A stretch of 64,000 bases of DNA, from contig NZ_JAIKLE010000001.1 in the NCBI RefSeq assembly GCF_022267315.1, positions 62,001 to 126,000 on the forward strand, in the 5' to 3' direction. A program made the position numbers and the translations under genes. This DNA comes from Maribellus maritimus. Lineage in GTDB: Bacteria > Bacteroidota > Bacteroidia > Bacteroidales > Prolixibacteraceae. Shown piece after piece: positions 1 through 8,274 of the stretch. How positions within the stretch are numbered: the stretch's first letter is position 1; each line of letters starts with the position of its first letter. The notes under the pieces are model-generated. The model searched no databases. It saw only the letters and a list, made by a program, of their open reading frames with translations, and was not told where the DNA came from.

Positions 1-44
1 TCAAATAAAGGCTGGGGGTTCAACTGCGCAAGTATTTTATTCAT
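1..44 (-). CDS. Possible 5' end of a gene running off the left edge
   Basis: An ATG on the minus strand opens 14 codons reading MNKILAQLNPQPLF and stays open to the window edge. It lies 113 bases downstream of the GH28 gene on the same strand, so it could be the next gene of that cluster. Nothing in so short a piece identifies a family, and chance is a real alternative. Confidence 0.3.
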   Translation of the reverse strand, partial: MNKILAQLNPQPLF

Positions 45-157
45 GGTGCAATTTTCTTTTAAAAATTGACAAAAAATCAAGCCTGATACAGATACTCATC
101 ATAAAGAACAAGAATACTCACTATCAAGAAAATCCTCTGTTCCTGGCGTTTAAAAAT

Positions 158-1501
158 TTACAAAAGTTTGCCGTTAACCACCACATTGTCTAACACAATT
201 CCATCAAAAACAGCGGTGTCAATTCCCGGATTTTCAGCCTCAATCTCTACGTTTTCAAAAGTAAAGCTTTGCAAACGATCATGTTCCGTTATTCCAATGT
301 TGGTAAAACTCTTCACCTTCATTTTTATATTCCGAAAGGTTATATTTTCCGAAACGGAAAGCGGTGGCGTTTCGCGGCCTTTTAAATCAAAAAACTGGGT
401 CCAAGGACGAATATAAATACAATTTACGCCGTTTCCCTCTATGTTCTCCATCGTTATATACTCATATTTCTGAGGTGTGTCCGGCCGCATTTTCAAATGA
501 ATCAAACGAGCAACCTCATCAACTTTACAATTGCGCATAAGAATATTTCGGTTGTGGATGGACTCACTCCCACACGTAAGCGCTGAATGACAAAATCCAA
601 AGGTGTTATCTTCTATCAGAATATTCGTATTTTCCCCATTATCAGGATCGTTATCGGCCCACGGCCCTTTTCCTCCTTTTAATGCAATAGCGTCGTCGTT
701 CACCGACATATAGCAGCCTCGAACCAAAATATTGGAACAAACATCCAAATCGATGGCATCAGAGCTAGGTGCCGGTATTGGTGTGCGCGGAGCAAAAATG
801 TATACATCCAATATTTTTGCATAATTGCACTGATAAAGATGTGTGGTCCAGAAACCGGTATTTTGCAGGTGCACATCCTGAATATAAACACTATCACAGC
901 CCCAAATAAACACCAGTCGAGGACGTGAAACTTCCAGGTTGGTACATTGTGGATTTTCTTTTCGACGTTGCCAGAAAGCTTCCCAATATTTTTTTCCGTT
1001 TCCGTCAATTGTTCCTTTACCTGTTATAGTAAAACCGGGAACATTGTATGCGTTTATCAACGCGGGAAAATATTCAAGATTCTGTCCCTCCATCCGCGAT
1101 GCCTGCATTGGATAATCAGAAATATCGTCTGAACCTTTTAAAATTCCGCCTTCTTCCAAATGCAAATGTGTATTGGTTTTAAAAAAGAGAGCCCCACTGC
1201 GAAAAGCTCCTTTCGGAATAACAATTACCCCTCCTCCTTCTGCCGAAACCTGATTGATAAGATTCTGAATGACCTCTGTATTCAAAGTAGAATCATCTGA
1301 TATAGCTCCGTAATCGGAAACTAAATACATTTTTCCAAGAATTGTTACATCTATTTTTGTGGTGTCCGAAAACCAGTTAGGGATTGCGGTTCCATCCGGA
1401 AAAGTATCTCTTACCTTCTGCTGACACGAAATAATTGTGAAAATGGAAATAAGAAAAACTAATAACCTGCTTACAAAATATCTTTTAAATAGAATACTCA
1501 T
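158..1501 (-). CDS. Glycoside hydrolase family 28 (polygalacturonase-like) lipoprotein
   Basis: A 447-residue protein with a lipoprotein signal ending in the lipobox IISC (Cys26), so it is likely anchored in an outer leaflet. The rest is a right-handed beta-helix of the GH28 type. The usual catalytic positions can be seen: SDAIDLD near residue 248, NDDAIALK with its paired Asp near 270, and a His in CHSALTCG near 304; GTIDGNG lies in the N-terminal third. GH28 enzymes hydrolyse galacturonan or rhamnogalacturonan by inversion. Exo or endo action cannot be told from the sequence. The gene diverges from the GH43 gene at 2246, suggesting a small plant-polysaccharide locus, although no SusC/SusD pair is in view. 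Confidence 0.9.
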   Translation of the reverse strand: MSILFKRYFVSRLLVFLISIFTIISCQQKVRDTFPDGTAIPNWFSDTTKIDVTILGKMYLVSDYGAISDDSTLNTEVIQNLINQVSAEGGGVIVIPKGAFRSGALFFKTNTHLHLEEGGILKGSDDISDYPMQASRMEGQNLEYFPALINAYNVPGFTITGKGTIDGNGKKYWEAFWQRRKENPQCTNLEVSRPRLVFIWGCDSVYIQDVHLQNTGFWTTHLYQCNYAKILDVYIFAPRTPIPAPSSDAIDLDVCSNILVRGCYMSVNDDAIALKGGKGPWADNDPDNGENTNILIEDNTFGFCHSALTCGSESIHNRNILMRNCKVDEVARLIHLKMRPDTPQKYEYITMENIEGNGVNCIYIRPWTQFFDLKGRETPPLSVSENITFRNIKMKVKSFTNIGITEHDRLQSFTFENVEIEAENPGIDTAVFDGIVLDNVVVNGKLL

Positions 1502-1641
1502 TATTCTGTTTCTTTTGGGTTCTTTTTATTCTGAAGATAAAAGTATAAAATTTAGAGTTAATGGTACAATAAACCCCTATTCATTCATATTAAAAAAAAG
1601 AAAGTCAAGAGTTAAATCCTTCGGCTTTTACACAAAACAAA

Positions 1642-1682
1642 AGTCCGTGAATCAGGGAAATAATTTCCAATCATCACGGACT
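1642..1682 (-). terminator. Stem-loop with T-rich tail, likely terminator of the 51-aa ORF
   Basis: A perfect 9-bp inverted repeat (AGTCCGTGA / TCACGGACT) encloses a second palindrome, GGAAATAATTTCC. On the minus strand it is followed by TTTTGTTTTG, giving an intrinsic-terminator shape. It lies about 70 bases after the stop of the small minus-strand ORF at 1751-1906 and upstream of GH28, so it would separate the two. Confidence 0.55.
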
Positions 1683-1750
1683 CAAGCTTCCTCATAAAAG
1701 TTAGCTTATCAAACGCATATTCTTATTTTTCACCCTACCAACCAATTTTA

Positions 1751-1906
1751 CTATTTACGTAAAGGCCTATGAAATCCGGACAAACCGGACTCCACAGACA
1801 CATATACAAGGGCTCTGTCACTCTCTCCAAGTATCAACCTCTTAAGTATATCTTCCAGAACCACCACAATCCCTATCGCTATTTTTATTACAATTTTTCT
1901 ATTCAT
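1751..1906 (-). CDS. Possible small protein, 51 aa, hydrophobic N-terminus
   Basis: A short open frame on the minus strand begins MNRKIVIKIAIGIVVVLEDI and ends at TAG. Residues 4-17 are hydrophobic after a basic start, as in a signal or single membrane segment; the remaining 34 residues are polar and end in basic residues. It is supported by an A-rich stretch before the ATG and by a stem-loop with T tail about 70 bases after the stop. I recognise no family. It could be a small membrane peptide or a chance ORF in an otherwise empty gap. Confidence 0.4.
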   Translation of the reverse strand: MNRKIVIKIAIGIVVVLEDILKRLILGESDRALVYVSVESGLSGFHRPLRK

Positions 1907-2245
1907 ATTTGTTCCTATTTACTTTTGAAAAATCATTTCATAAAGCTGTAAAGCAAATACCAGTTTCATGCCAAAAAACATAAAAAACTAGCCCACAACA
2001 ACTTATCACAACATAAAAGAAACACACGTAGTCCACAACAGAGAACACTGTCCATTGTAGGGACTACAACTCAAAATGACACAAGGAAAAGCAAAACGAA
2101 TTGACATAGTTTAGCCCAAACCGTCTTTCTGGTTGAATGTAAGCAGTTTTAAAGATTTGCAGATTTCGGAAATATGCAAAACAAATACTCCAACAAGAAA
2201 AATATACTATTTTAGTCGAAATAATTTTGCTAACTAAAAATCTAC
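1907..2245. other. Intergenic region before the GH43 gene
   Basis: No convincing gene. An imperfect inverted repeat, GTAGTCC (2028-2034) and GGACTAC (2061-2067), could form a long-loop hairpin. The stretch should carry the promoter of the GH43 gene and perhaps one for the 51-aa ORF, but no clean TTTG-N19-TAnnTTTG pair was found. Confidence 0.4.
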
Positions 2246-3349
2246 ATGAAAAAATTGCTTCTTTATTCAGGCATAATCGCCTTTCTGGTTTTATCAGGTT
2301 GTACGGAGAAAAAATCAAAAACAGAATACTCCAACCCGCTGGATGTAGCTTTTGGAGATCCCTATGTTCTTAAAGCATCCGACGGAAAATATTATATGTA
2401 CGGAACGGGAGGTGTAAAAGATGGTTTTAGGGTTTGTTCTTCTGACGATCTGGTGCATTGGAAAGAAGAAGGCCAGGTTTACAAGGGGAATACAGAAGAT
2501 TCATGGGGAATCGGTGATTTCTGGGCACCTGAAGTATATGAAGTCGAAGGAAAATTTTACATGTTTTTTAGTGCGCAGTGGAAAGAAAATCCAACAAACG
2601 AGCTTGAAAATTTCCGAATTGGTGTAGCTGCATCCGATAAACCAACCGGCCCTTTTAAAGAAATCAGCAATGGACCTGTTTTTAATCCGGGATATCCCAT
2701 AATTGATGCCAACCTTTTGTTTACCGACGATGGCAGAGTTTTCATGTACTATTCACGCTGCTGTTATAAACACGCGGTAGAAAGCGAAGTAGCCGACTGG
2801 GCTCGCAAACAGAATCTGTTTGAAGAAATTGAGGAAAGCTGGGTTTACGGAGTAGAAATAAAGCCTGATTTCTCCGGAATAATTGGCGATCCGGTTCTAT
2901 TGCTTCGGCCGCCGGTGAAAATGGATAACAAACAAACCGAATGGGAAAGCAGATCGGTAACATCGGGTGAAGTAAATCGCCGATGGACTGAAGGTTCATA
3001 CATTTTCAAAAAAGATGAAACCTTTTACATGATGTATTCAGCTAATTTTTATGCCGGAAAAAATTATGCCCTAGGATATGCAACATCCAAAAGTCCGCTG
3101 GGACCTTTTACAAAAGCAGATAACAATCCGGTTTTACAAAAAAATACAGAACAGGGTGGTGAAGTAACGGGAACCGGGCACAACAGCGTTACTTGGTCGA
3201 AAGACGGTAAAAAAATGTATTGCGTGTACCACGGAAGAACCAAAGCATCGGGACAGGAAAGAGTGGTTTTTATTGATGCAATGGAAGTAACAAATGATGG
3301 AAAATTACTTGTACACGGACCTACAACCACCCCGCAGGTTTTGGATTAG
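2246..3349 (+). CDS. Glycoside hydrolase family 43 lipoprotein
   Basis: A 367-residue protein with the lipobox LSGC (Cys19), predicted to be surface or periplasmic. The five-bladed propeller of GH43 is indicated by the catalytic base in FGDPYVL (Asp38), WAPEVY near residue 93, IIDANLLF near 153 for the pKa-modulating Asp, and the general acid in WTEGSYIF near 249. GH43 enzymes cleave beta-xylosides, alpha-L-arabinofuranosides or arabinan; the substrate cannot be fixed here. No C-terminal accessory module is present. The alpha/beta hydrolase gene follows after 24 bases, so the two are probably co-transcribed. A divergent GH28 gene lies on the other side of the gap. Confidence 0.9.
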   Translation: MKKLLLYSGIIAFLVLSGCTEKKSKTEYSNPLDVAFGDPYVLKASDGKYYMYGTGGVKDGFRVCSSDDLVHWKEEGQVYKGNTEDSWGIGDFWAPEVYEVEGKFYMFFSAQWKENPTNELENFRIGVAASDKPTGPFKEISNGPVFNPGYPIIDANLLFTDDGRVFMYYSRCCYKHAVESEVADWARKQNLFEEIEESWVYGVEIKPDFSGIIGDPVLLLRPPVKMDNKQTEWESRSVTSGEVNRRWTEGSYIFKKDETFYMMYSANFYAGKNYALGYATSKSPLGPFTKADNNPVLQKNTEQGGEVTGTGHNSVTWSKDGKKMYCVYHGRTKASGQERVVFIDAMEVTNDGKLLVHGPTTTPQVLD

Positions 3350-3373
3350 CAGATTAACCAAAATCGACCACAT

Positions 3374-4135
3374 ATGAAAACCTTCTTCGCAAACATCCTG
3401 ATTGTAATTTCTTTGGCAGCAACAAGCCAGGAAAGATTTACAGACATTGACGGACAAAAGTTCCGCATAAAAACATTAGGAGACGGAGACATTACTGTTT
3501 TGTTTGAAAATGGTATGTCCGATAGCCTGGAGGTGTGGCAATCAATTCCGGATTCGGTTGCAAAATTTGCAAAGGTATTTTTATACGACCGCGCAGATAT
3601 TGGAAAATCTGATCTTTCCCGCCAGGAACGAAGCATCCCCAATATGGTATCCGAACTAAAAAGCATTCTGAAAAAAGAAAATATCAAACCTCCTTATATT
3701 TTGGTTGGGCATTCGTTGGGGGGACTTATCGATCGTTATTTTGCATACGAGTACCCCGAGGAAGTTTCAGGAATGTTATTGCTCGATCCGAGCGCAGAAT
3801 CATATTGGAAAAGTATGAGCAAAAAAAAGCTGAAAAAATACATCGAAGGTGGCACGGAATGGTACGAAAGCCGTTTTAAAGTAAAATACAGAAAAGAGTG
3901 GTACCAATTTATTCCCAACCTGAATTATATGAACAATTTAAAAATCCCGAAAGACATGCCAATAATATTACTCTCAGCAAAACAATTGGAATGGTCGAAA
4001 TATCAACCTGATATTATTGAGGGTTTTGCAAATGCAAAGCTTGTTGAATTAGAAGGAGATCATTACACACATTTAGCCCACGCAGAATTAACCATAAATT
4101 GGATAAAAGAGTTGATTGAAAGAACAGATTACTAA
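3374..4135 (+). CDS. Alpha/beta hydrolase, probably exported
   Basis: A 253-residue protein with a hydrophobic N-terminus ending near SLAATSQ, consistent with a signal peptide. The nucleophile elbow is GHSLGG (Ser near residue 114), the oxyanion-side strand carries FENGMSD, and the likely catalytic His is in GDHYTHLAH near 230. The usual acidic residue after strand 7 is not obvious: the place where G-x-D is expected reads LLSAKQLEW. The substrate is unknown; an ester of a plant polysaccharide would suit the GH43 gene 24 bases upstream, but that rests on context only. Confidence 0.8.
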   Translation: MKTFFANILIVISLAATSQERFTDIDGQKFRIKTLGDGDITVLFENGMSDSLEVWQSIPDSVAKFAKVFLYDRADIGKSDLSRQERSIPNMVSELKSILKKENIKPPYILVGHSLGGLIDRYFAYEYPEEVSGMLLLDPSAESYWKSMSKKKLKKYIEGGTEWYESRFKVKYRKEWYQFIPNLNYMNNLKIPKDMPIILLSAKQLEWSKYQPDIIEGFANAKLVELEGDHYTHLAHAELTINWIKELIERTDY

Positions 4136-4176
4136 ATATCTTGCCCCTCAACATTAATAAAATAAAAAACATTTGC

Positions 4177-4379
4177 TACTTTTGCATTACTTTCAAAAAG
4201 AGAAAAAACGTATCAAAAATCCCTTCCGGGGAAAATGAAAAGCACTTACTGATGTAGAAAAGTTATTCATATACATTCGTGCTTTTCAAAAAATTCATTA
4301 TAAAATTTTCAAAATTTACGTTGACCGACAAAGCAACATTTGTCGTCAATCATTAAATCTATCATTAAAAAGAATAAAA
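4177..4379 (+). promoter_or_regulatory. Structured 5' leader upstream of a methyltransferase
   Basis: A -7-type element, TACTTTTG (4177-4184), with no clear TTTG partner, is followed by about 190 untranslated bases holding two hairpins. Hairpin 1 has a perfect 10-bp stem, TGAAAAGCAC (4236-4245) with GTGCTTTTCA (4279-4288), and its loop can pair further (GATGTA with TACATT). Hairpin 2 is compact: TTGACCGACAAA (4321-4332), six-base loop GCAACA, TTTGTCGTCAA (4339-4349), with one bulged C, ending 30 bases before the ATG. Neither has a T-tract. This looks like a cis-acting RNA, but I recognise no known riboswitch. Confidence 0.5.
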
Positions 4380-5225
4380 ATGAATATCAAAGAGATAAGC
4401 ACATACACAAAAAAACCGGAACTGTATACACCCGGCACTGATGTAATGTGGACCAACGACTATATTTCCGAACAATTACTACAGGTTCACCTTGATACCG
4501 AAATTGACCTGGCAAGTCGCAAGGGAAGCACCATTAAAAAAACCACTGACTGGATTTTGGGACAAGTACAAAAAACGTCTCTCAGAATTCTGGATCTGGG
4601 CTGCGGCCCGGGTCTGTATTCAGAGCTCTTTACACAAAAGGGGCACAAAGTTACTGCGGTTGACTTTTCAAAAAATTCTATTGAATACGCACAAAAACAG
4701 GCGGAAGAAAAGCAACTTAACATCTGCTATAAAAATGAAGACTATCGTAATCTTCAACTGGAAGAAAACCAGTTTGATTTGGTAATTCTCATTTATACTG
4801 ATTATTGTGTATTAAAACCTAGCGAAAGAAAACAGCTTTTAAGTAATATTAAAACATGGTTAAAACCGGACGGAACTCTTATTTTCGATGTGAATAACGA
4901 CCAAAAACTGGAACAAAAAATTTTTCCCAGAAGCTGGGAGGCACAGGAAAAAGGTTTCTGGAGTGATAAGCCTTATTTAGCACTTTCAGAGTCATTTCAT
5001 TATACAGATGAAAAGGTTATTCTCTATCAACACATCATCGTCAATGGATATGAAACCCCAAAAATTTATCGCTTTTACACCCATTTCTTTTCCGAAACAG
5101 ATATTAAAAATGAACTTTTACAGTCTGGATTTAAACAGTTTAATTTTTATATTAATGTCCTTCCTTCAGGAGATTTGTGGAATGGTGAGCAGGTAATTTT
5201 CTGTGTAGTAAAAAACACAAAATAA
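4380..5225 (+). CDS. Class I SAM-dependent methyltransferase
   Basis: A 281-residue soluble protein with the Rossmann-type motif I ILDLGCGPG near residues 70-78, the acidic end of strand 2 in VTAVDFS, and a motif IV-like LVILIYTDYC. The N-terminal 50 residues (YTPGTDVMWTND) resemble a family of small-molecule methyltransferases; the C-terminal part is beta-rich. The acceptor is unknown. It sits alone between a long structured leader and a strong terminator, so it is a monocistronic unit with its own control. Confident in the fold and in SAM binding, not in the substrate. Confidence 0.85.
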   Translation: MNIKEISTYTKKPELYTPGTDVMWTNDYISEQLLQVHLDTEIDLASRKGSTIKKTTDWILGQVQKTSLRILDLGCGPGLYSELFTQKGHKVTAVDFSKNSIEYAQKQAEEKQLNICYKNEDYRNLQLEENQFDLVILIYTDYCVLKPSERKQLLSNIKTWLKPDGTLIFDVNNDQKLEQKIFPRSWEAQEKGFWSDKPYLALSESFHYTDEKVILYQHIIVNGYETPKIYRFYTHFFSETDIKNELLQSGFKQFNFYINVLPSGDLWNGEQVIFCVVKNTK

Positions 5226-5230
5226 AATGT

Positions 5231-5274
5231 TAACCGGAAGGACCAGAGACCAGGTTCTTCCGGTTACTTTTTTT
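5231..5274 (+). terminator. Rho-independent terminator
   Basis: A perfect 10-bp stem, TAACCGGAAG (5231-5240) with CTTCCGGTTA (5257-5266), is followed by a run of seven T. It starts 5 bases after the methyltransferase stop codon. Confidence 0.92.
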
Positions 5275-5368
5275 ATTGAACCGGAAATTAATTTAAAGTC
5301 AATTTCAATTTTCACCCACTAAAGAAAATACTACTTTTACTCGCTTAAAAATCAAACTAACCGGTATT

Positions 5369-5977
5369 ATGAATATTTTAGTTGTACTTGCTCACCCTGA
5401 TAAAAATAGTTTCAACTATGCAATAGCCCAAACCTGTATAAAGCAACTAATAGAAAATGAACATTCCGTTATCTTTCACGATTTATACCGGGAGAATTTT
5501 GATCCGGTGCTAAACACCCCTGAAATTCCTAAAAAAGGAGTGATTGATGAGATTATAAAAAAGCATTGTGAAGATTTAGTAAAAAGTGATGGAATTATTA
5601 TCGTTCATCCCAACTGGTGGGGACAACCGCCTGCCCTCTTAAAAGGTTGGATCGACCGTGTTATCAGACCCGGAATTGCCTATGAGTTTGAAGAAGAAGA
5701 TGGAGGCGAAGGAGTTCCGGTTGGGTTACTGAAAGCCAAAACTGCTGTGGTTTTCAATACATCAAACACAAGTAAGGAAAGAGAAAATAATATCTTTTTA
5801 GACCCATTGGAAACACTCTGGAAAAACTGTATTTTTGATTTATGTGGAGTTAAAGAGTTTTATCGTAAAATGTTTCGCATAATTGTTACCAGTACAACTA
5901 CGGAGAGAAAGTACTGGCTGGATGAAGTAAAAACAACAGTCGGTAGTTTTTTTCCCCTGGCGAATAAATTTGAGTAA
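5369..5977 (+). CDS. NAD(P)H dehydrogenase (quinone)-type flavodoxin-fold oxidoreductase
   Basis: A 202-residue cytosolic protein of the Flavodoxin_2 family (NQO1/KefF/MdaB-like). The FMN or FAD phosphate region is seen in VVLAHPDKNSFN near residue 5, and the typical HPNWWGQPPALLKGW near residue 86 packs against the flavin. Members transfer two electrons from NAD(P)H to quinones or nitro and azo compounds. The length is normal for the family. The gene stands alone after a strong terminator. TACTACTTTTAC about 40 bases upstream may be its -7 region. Confidence 0.85.
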   Translation: MNILVVLAHPDKNSFNYAIAQTCIKQLIENEHSVIFHDLYRENFDPVLNTPEIPKKGVIDEIIKKHCEDLVKSDGIIIVHPNWWGQPPALLKGWIDRVIRPGIAYEFEEEDGGEGVPVGLLKAKTAVVFNTSNTSKERENNIFLDPLETLWKNCIFDLCGVKEFYRKMFRIIVTSTTTERKYWLDEVKTTVGSFFPLANKFE

Positions 5978-6222
5978 AAAAACTGCAATTCTTGTTTACC
6001 GCAACTTCAAAAAAAACAGCACCGTACCTGAATATTTTTGTAAAAAATTCCTGGAAATATTTATAAACAGGAATGTTAAAATAGCCCCTCCTTCCAACCA
6101 ACATTGTAGTCCGAAGTAATAGGAGAACCAATAAGCGATGCCTTTTTTTTGACATTTATCAAACATTCCTCCACAAGGTGTTCATTACTTTTGTAATAAA
6201 AACGAATCCAAAAAATACACCA

Positions 6223-6591
6223 ATGGAAATCACAACAAAAATTTTTGTCAATAGCAGCCTGACGGTTTTGTCCATCATCTTTGGAATAATTTTACACAAA
6301 ACCGGAAAACCTTTTCAATCGGGAACTTTTACCATCCACAAACTAGCAACATTCGGATTTATAATTCTCACTATTATACTGATGATACACTTCTCAAAAA
6401 ACGATGGAAAGACAAGCTTATTTGTCACATCAATAAGTTTGGCTATTGCATCTGTTTTAGTGATTATTTTGTCAGGATCAATACTGAGTACAGGAAAATT
6501 TGAATCCATTATGCTCAAATTACACAGAACTGCATCTGTGACGCTATTGACAACAATTTTTATTTCTTTTTACAAGCTCCTTTGTCTATAG
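6223..6591 (+). CDS. Small integral membrane protein, four predicted helices
   Basis: From ATG 6223 (MEITTKIF) the product has 122 residues and four hydrophobic stretches. An in-frame ATG at 6178 would add 15 residues, but it lies before a TACTTTTG element (6186-6193) that looks like the gene's own -7 box, so the downstream start is preferred. Two His in equivalent places, TIHKLATFG and KLHRTASV, near the ends of helices 2 and 4 could be haem ligands of a cytochrome b561-like small protein; that is a guess. No family is firmly recognised, and there is no close operon partner. Confidence 0.65.
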   Translation: MEITTKIFVNSSLTVLSIIFGIILHKTGKPFQSGTFTIHKLATFGFIILTIILMIHFSKNDGKTSLFVTSISLAIASVLVIILSGSILSTGKFESIMLKLHRTASVTLLTTIFISFYKLLCL

Positions 6592-6923
6592 CTTTTATTC
6601 AAGCGAAACCCCACTATCGCTTTTCAAACTGAACAAGGACTCCTTTTTAGAGCTTCTATATTTTCTTTAGTACAAAAACAATAAAAAAATTACAGCCGCT
6701 ATTTGTGCTTCCAAATCAAACAACGCCCAGCAAACAAAACCGAAAAGAGAAAATTCAAATATTAACCTTAATCTCCAGATGCCGGAATAATACCGATTAG
6801 CTTCAAGAACACACTTTGTTTCAAAGTTTGAGTAAAAATACTCAATCTAACAAAAAAAACTGAATATGCAGTATTTGAAACTTTTACTACTTTTACCGGA
6901 ATCTAAATCAATTTATCTCAATA
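6592..6923. other. Intergenic region with two adjacent small hairpins
   Basis: No gene seen. ACTTTG-TTT-CAAAGT (6813-6827) and TTGAGTA-AAAA-TACTCAA (6828-6845) are back-to-back palindromes about 80 bases before the DUF1080 gene. They may be operator or mRNA leader elements. TACTACTTTTACC about 35 bases before the ATG is a possible -7 region. Confidence 0.4.
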
Positions 6924-7820
6924 ATGCAAAAGCTTTTCATCTTACTATTTCTTTTCGTTTCTACTATTTCGAAATCGCAAAATACAAGTATTGTCCCAAA
7001 AGAAGACTGGATAAATCTATTTAACGGAACCGATCTAACAGGCTGGGAAATTAAAATTGCCGGAATTCCGGTTGATCAAAACTATAAAGAAACATTTGTG
7101 GTAGAAGATAGTATGATTCGTATTCGTTATGATAACTACTATGAATTTGAGGACTATTTCGGACACATGTACTATAAGGAACCTTTTTCGCACTACAAAT
7201 TAAGTTTTGACTACCGTTTTGTTGGCGAACAGCTAAAAGGAGGTGCAACCTGGAATATCCGAAACAGCGGTGTTATGTTACATTCGCAATCGGCGAAGAG
7301 CAACGACTACGGGCAGGATTTTCCGGTTTCAATAGAATTGCAGCTTCTGGGTGGACTTAACCAGGGAGAACGCACCACTGCCAATGTTTGTACGCCGGGC
7401 ACTGCCGTCGAAATGGGAGATTCTATAAATTTTAACCACTGTATTAATTCTACATCAAAAACATATAATGGTGACCAGTGGATACATGTTGAAGCAATTG
7501 TTCTTGGCGGCGAAAAAATGACGTTTATTGTTGAAGGTGACACTGTCTTAGCCTTTCAAAAACCGCAAATTACAAAAGGATTTATAAATGCCGACATCGA
7601 TAATGACTGGCAAAATTTTGGAATAACAGAAAGTAAAAATAACTGGCTGGCACGTGAAGGTGAAATCCTTACGGAAGGATATATTGCTTTACAGGCTGAA
7701 AGTCATCCTATTGATTTCAAAAATATAAAATTGTTAAATCTTTGCGGCTGTATGGATAAAACAGCGAAAAATTACAAACCGTATTATATTAAAAACGAGC
7801 CTGAAAAATGCAAATATTAA
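6924..7820 (+). CDS. DUF1080 (3-keto-disaccharide hydrolase-type) secreted protein with Cys-rich tail
   Basis: A 298-residue protein with a signal peptide (about residues 1-18, ending KSQN). The DUF1080 concanavalin-like fold is indicated by WINLFNGTDLTGWEI near residue 29, a central RNSGVMLHSQ, and a C-terminal strand IDFKNIKLLNL. Family members act on or bind sugars, including 3-keto-glycosides. The last 28 residues form a Cys-rich tail, CGCMDKTAKNY then KCKY, matching the GC-x-D-x-x-A-x-N-Y ... C units common in secreted Bacteroidota proteins, here in a single copy. The gene stands alone. Catalytic activity is not proven by the sequence. Confidence 0.85.
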   Translation: MQKLFILLFLFVSTISKSQNTSIVPKEDWINLFNGTDLTGWEIKIAGIPVDQNYKETFVVEDSMIRIRYDNYYEFEDYFGHMYYKEPFSHYKLSFDYRFVGEQLKGGATWNIRNSGVMLHSQSAKSNDYGQDFPVSIELQLLGGLNQGERTTANVCTPGTAVEMGDSINFNHCINSTSKTYNGDQWIHVEAIVLGGEKMTFIVEGDTVLAFQKPQITKGFINADIDNDWQNFGITESKNNWLAREGEILTEGYIALQAESHPIDFKNIKLLNLCGCMDKTAKNYKPYYIKNEPEKCKY

Positions 7821-8274
7821 GCTTTCCTAAAAAGTAGTATTGAGTCTGAGCTAAATTCTGGAAAACTTCTCTATTGGTCTTTTAAATATTTGGCAATACA
7901 TCTGCACACACTAAACTAACACCTATATATAAAAACCATCTGAAAAAATCAACTGTTGTCTTTTTCTGGAGATAAACCTCTGCGAAGATTAGGCGAAATA
8001 AATCCAAAAATCCAAACCGCTAAAAACAAAAACAGGAAAAACAGGTTTTATTTAGAAAACGGGGTTTGAAATATGATAAAAAAAAATTTATTATTGGAAA
8101 TCAATAACTCAATCTTCCTGCGAAGCGTGTTATTTTATCTAAAACTGCAATCTCATTTATCAGTCTTTTCAACTACCAGACTTACAAAATATTAACAATA
8201 AAAAATTCGCATAGTTTCTCAATTTTTCATATATTATAAAAAATTCAACACTCTGACACCTATTTGTATTAAGA
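7821..8274. other. Intergenic region before the PAS kinase gene
   Basis: About 450 AT-rich bases with no supported gene, terminator or repeat. CTATTTGT about 15 bases before the kinase ATG vaguely resembles a -7 element but is too close and lacks a -33 partner. Confidence 0.4.

Noticed and set aside
1946-1976. Sigma-54-like promoter, TTGGCATG ... TTTGC, on the minus strand
   Set aside because: The -12 GC is six bases too far from the -24 GG; at the right spacing the sequence is GT.
3346-3687. Minus-strand ORF of 113 codons
   Set aside because: It is antisense to the alpha/beta hydrolase gene, whose motifs are clear.
4191-4379. SAM or SAH riboswitch before the methyltransferase
   Set aside because: The hairpins do not show the kink-turn, pseudoknot or conserved cores of known SAM classes that I can recognise; kept only as an unnamed leader.
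6178-6222. Upstream start for the small membrane protein
   Set aside because: It would precede the apparent TACTTTTG promoter element within the ORF.
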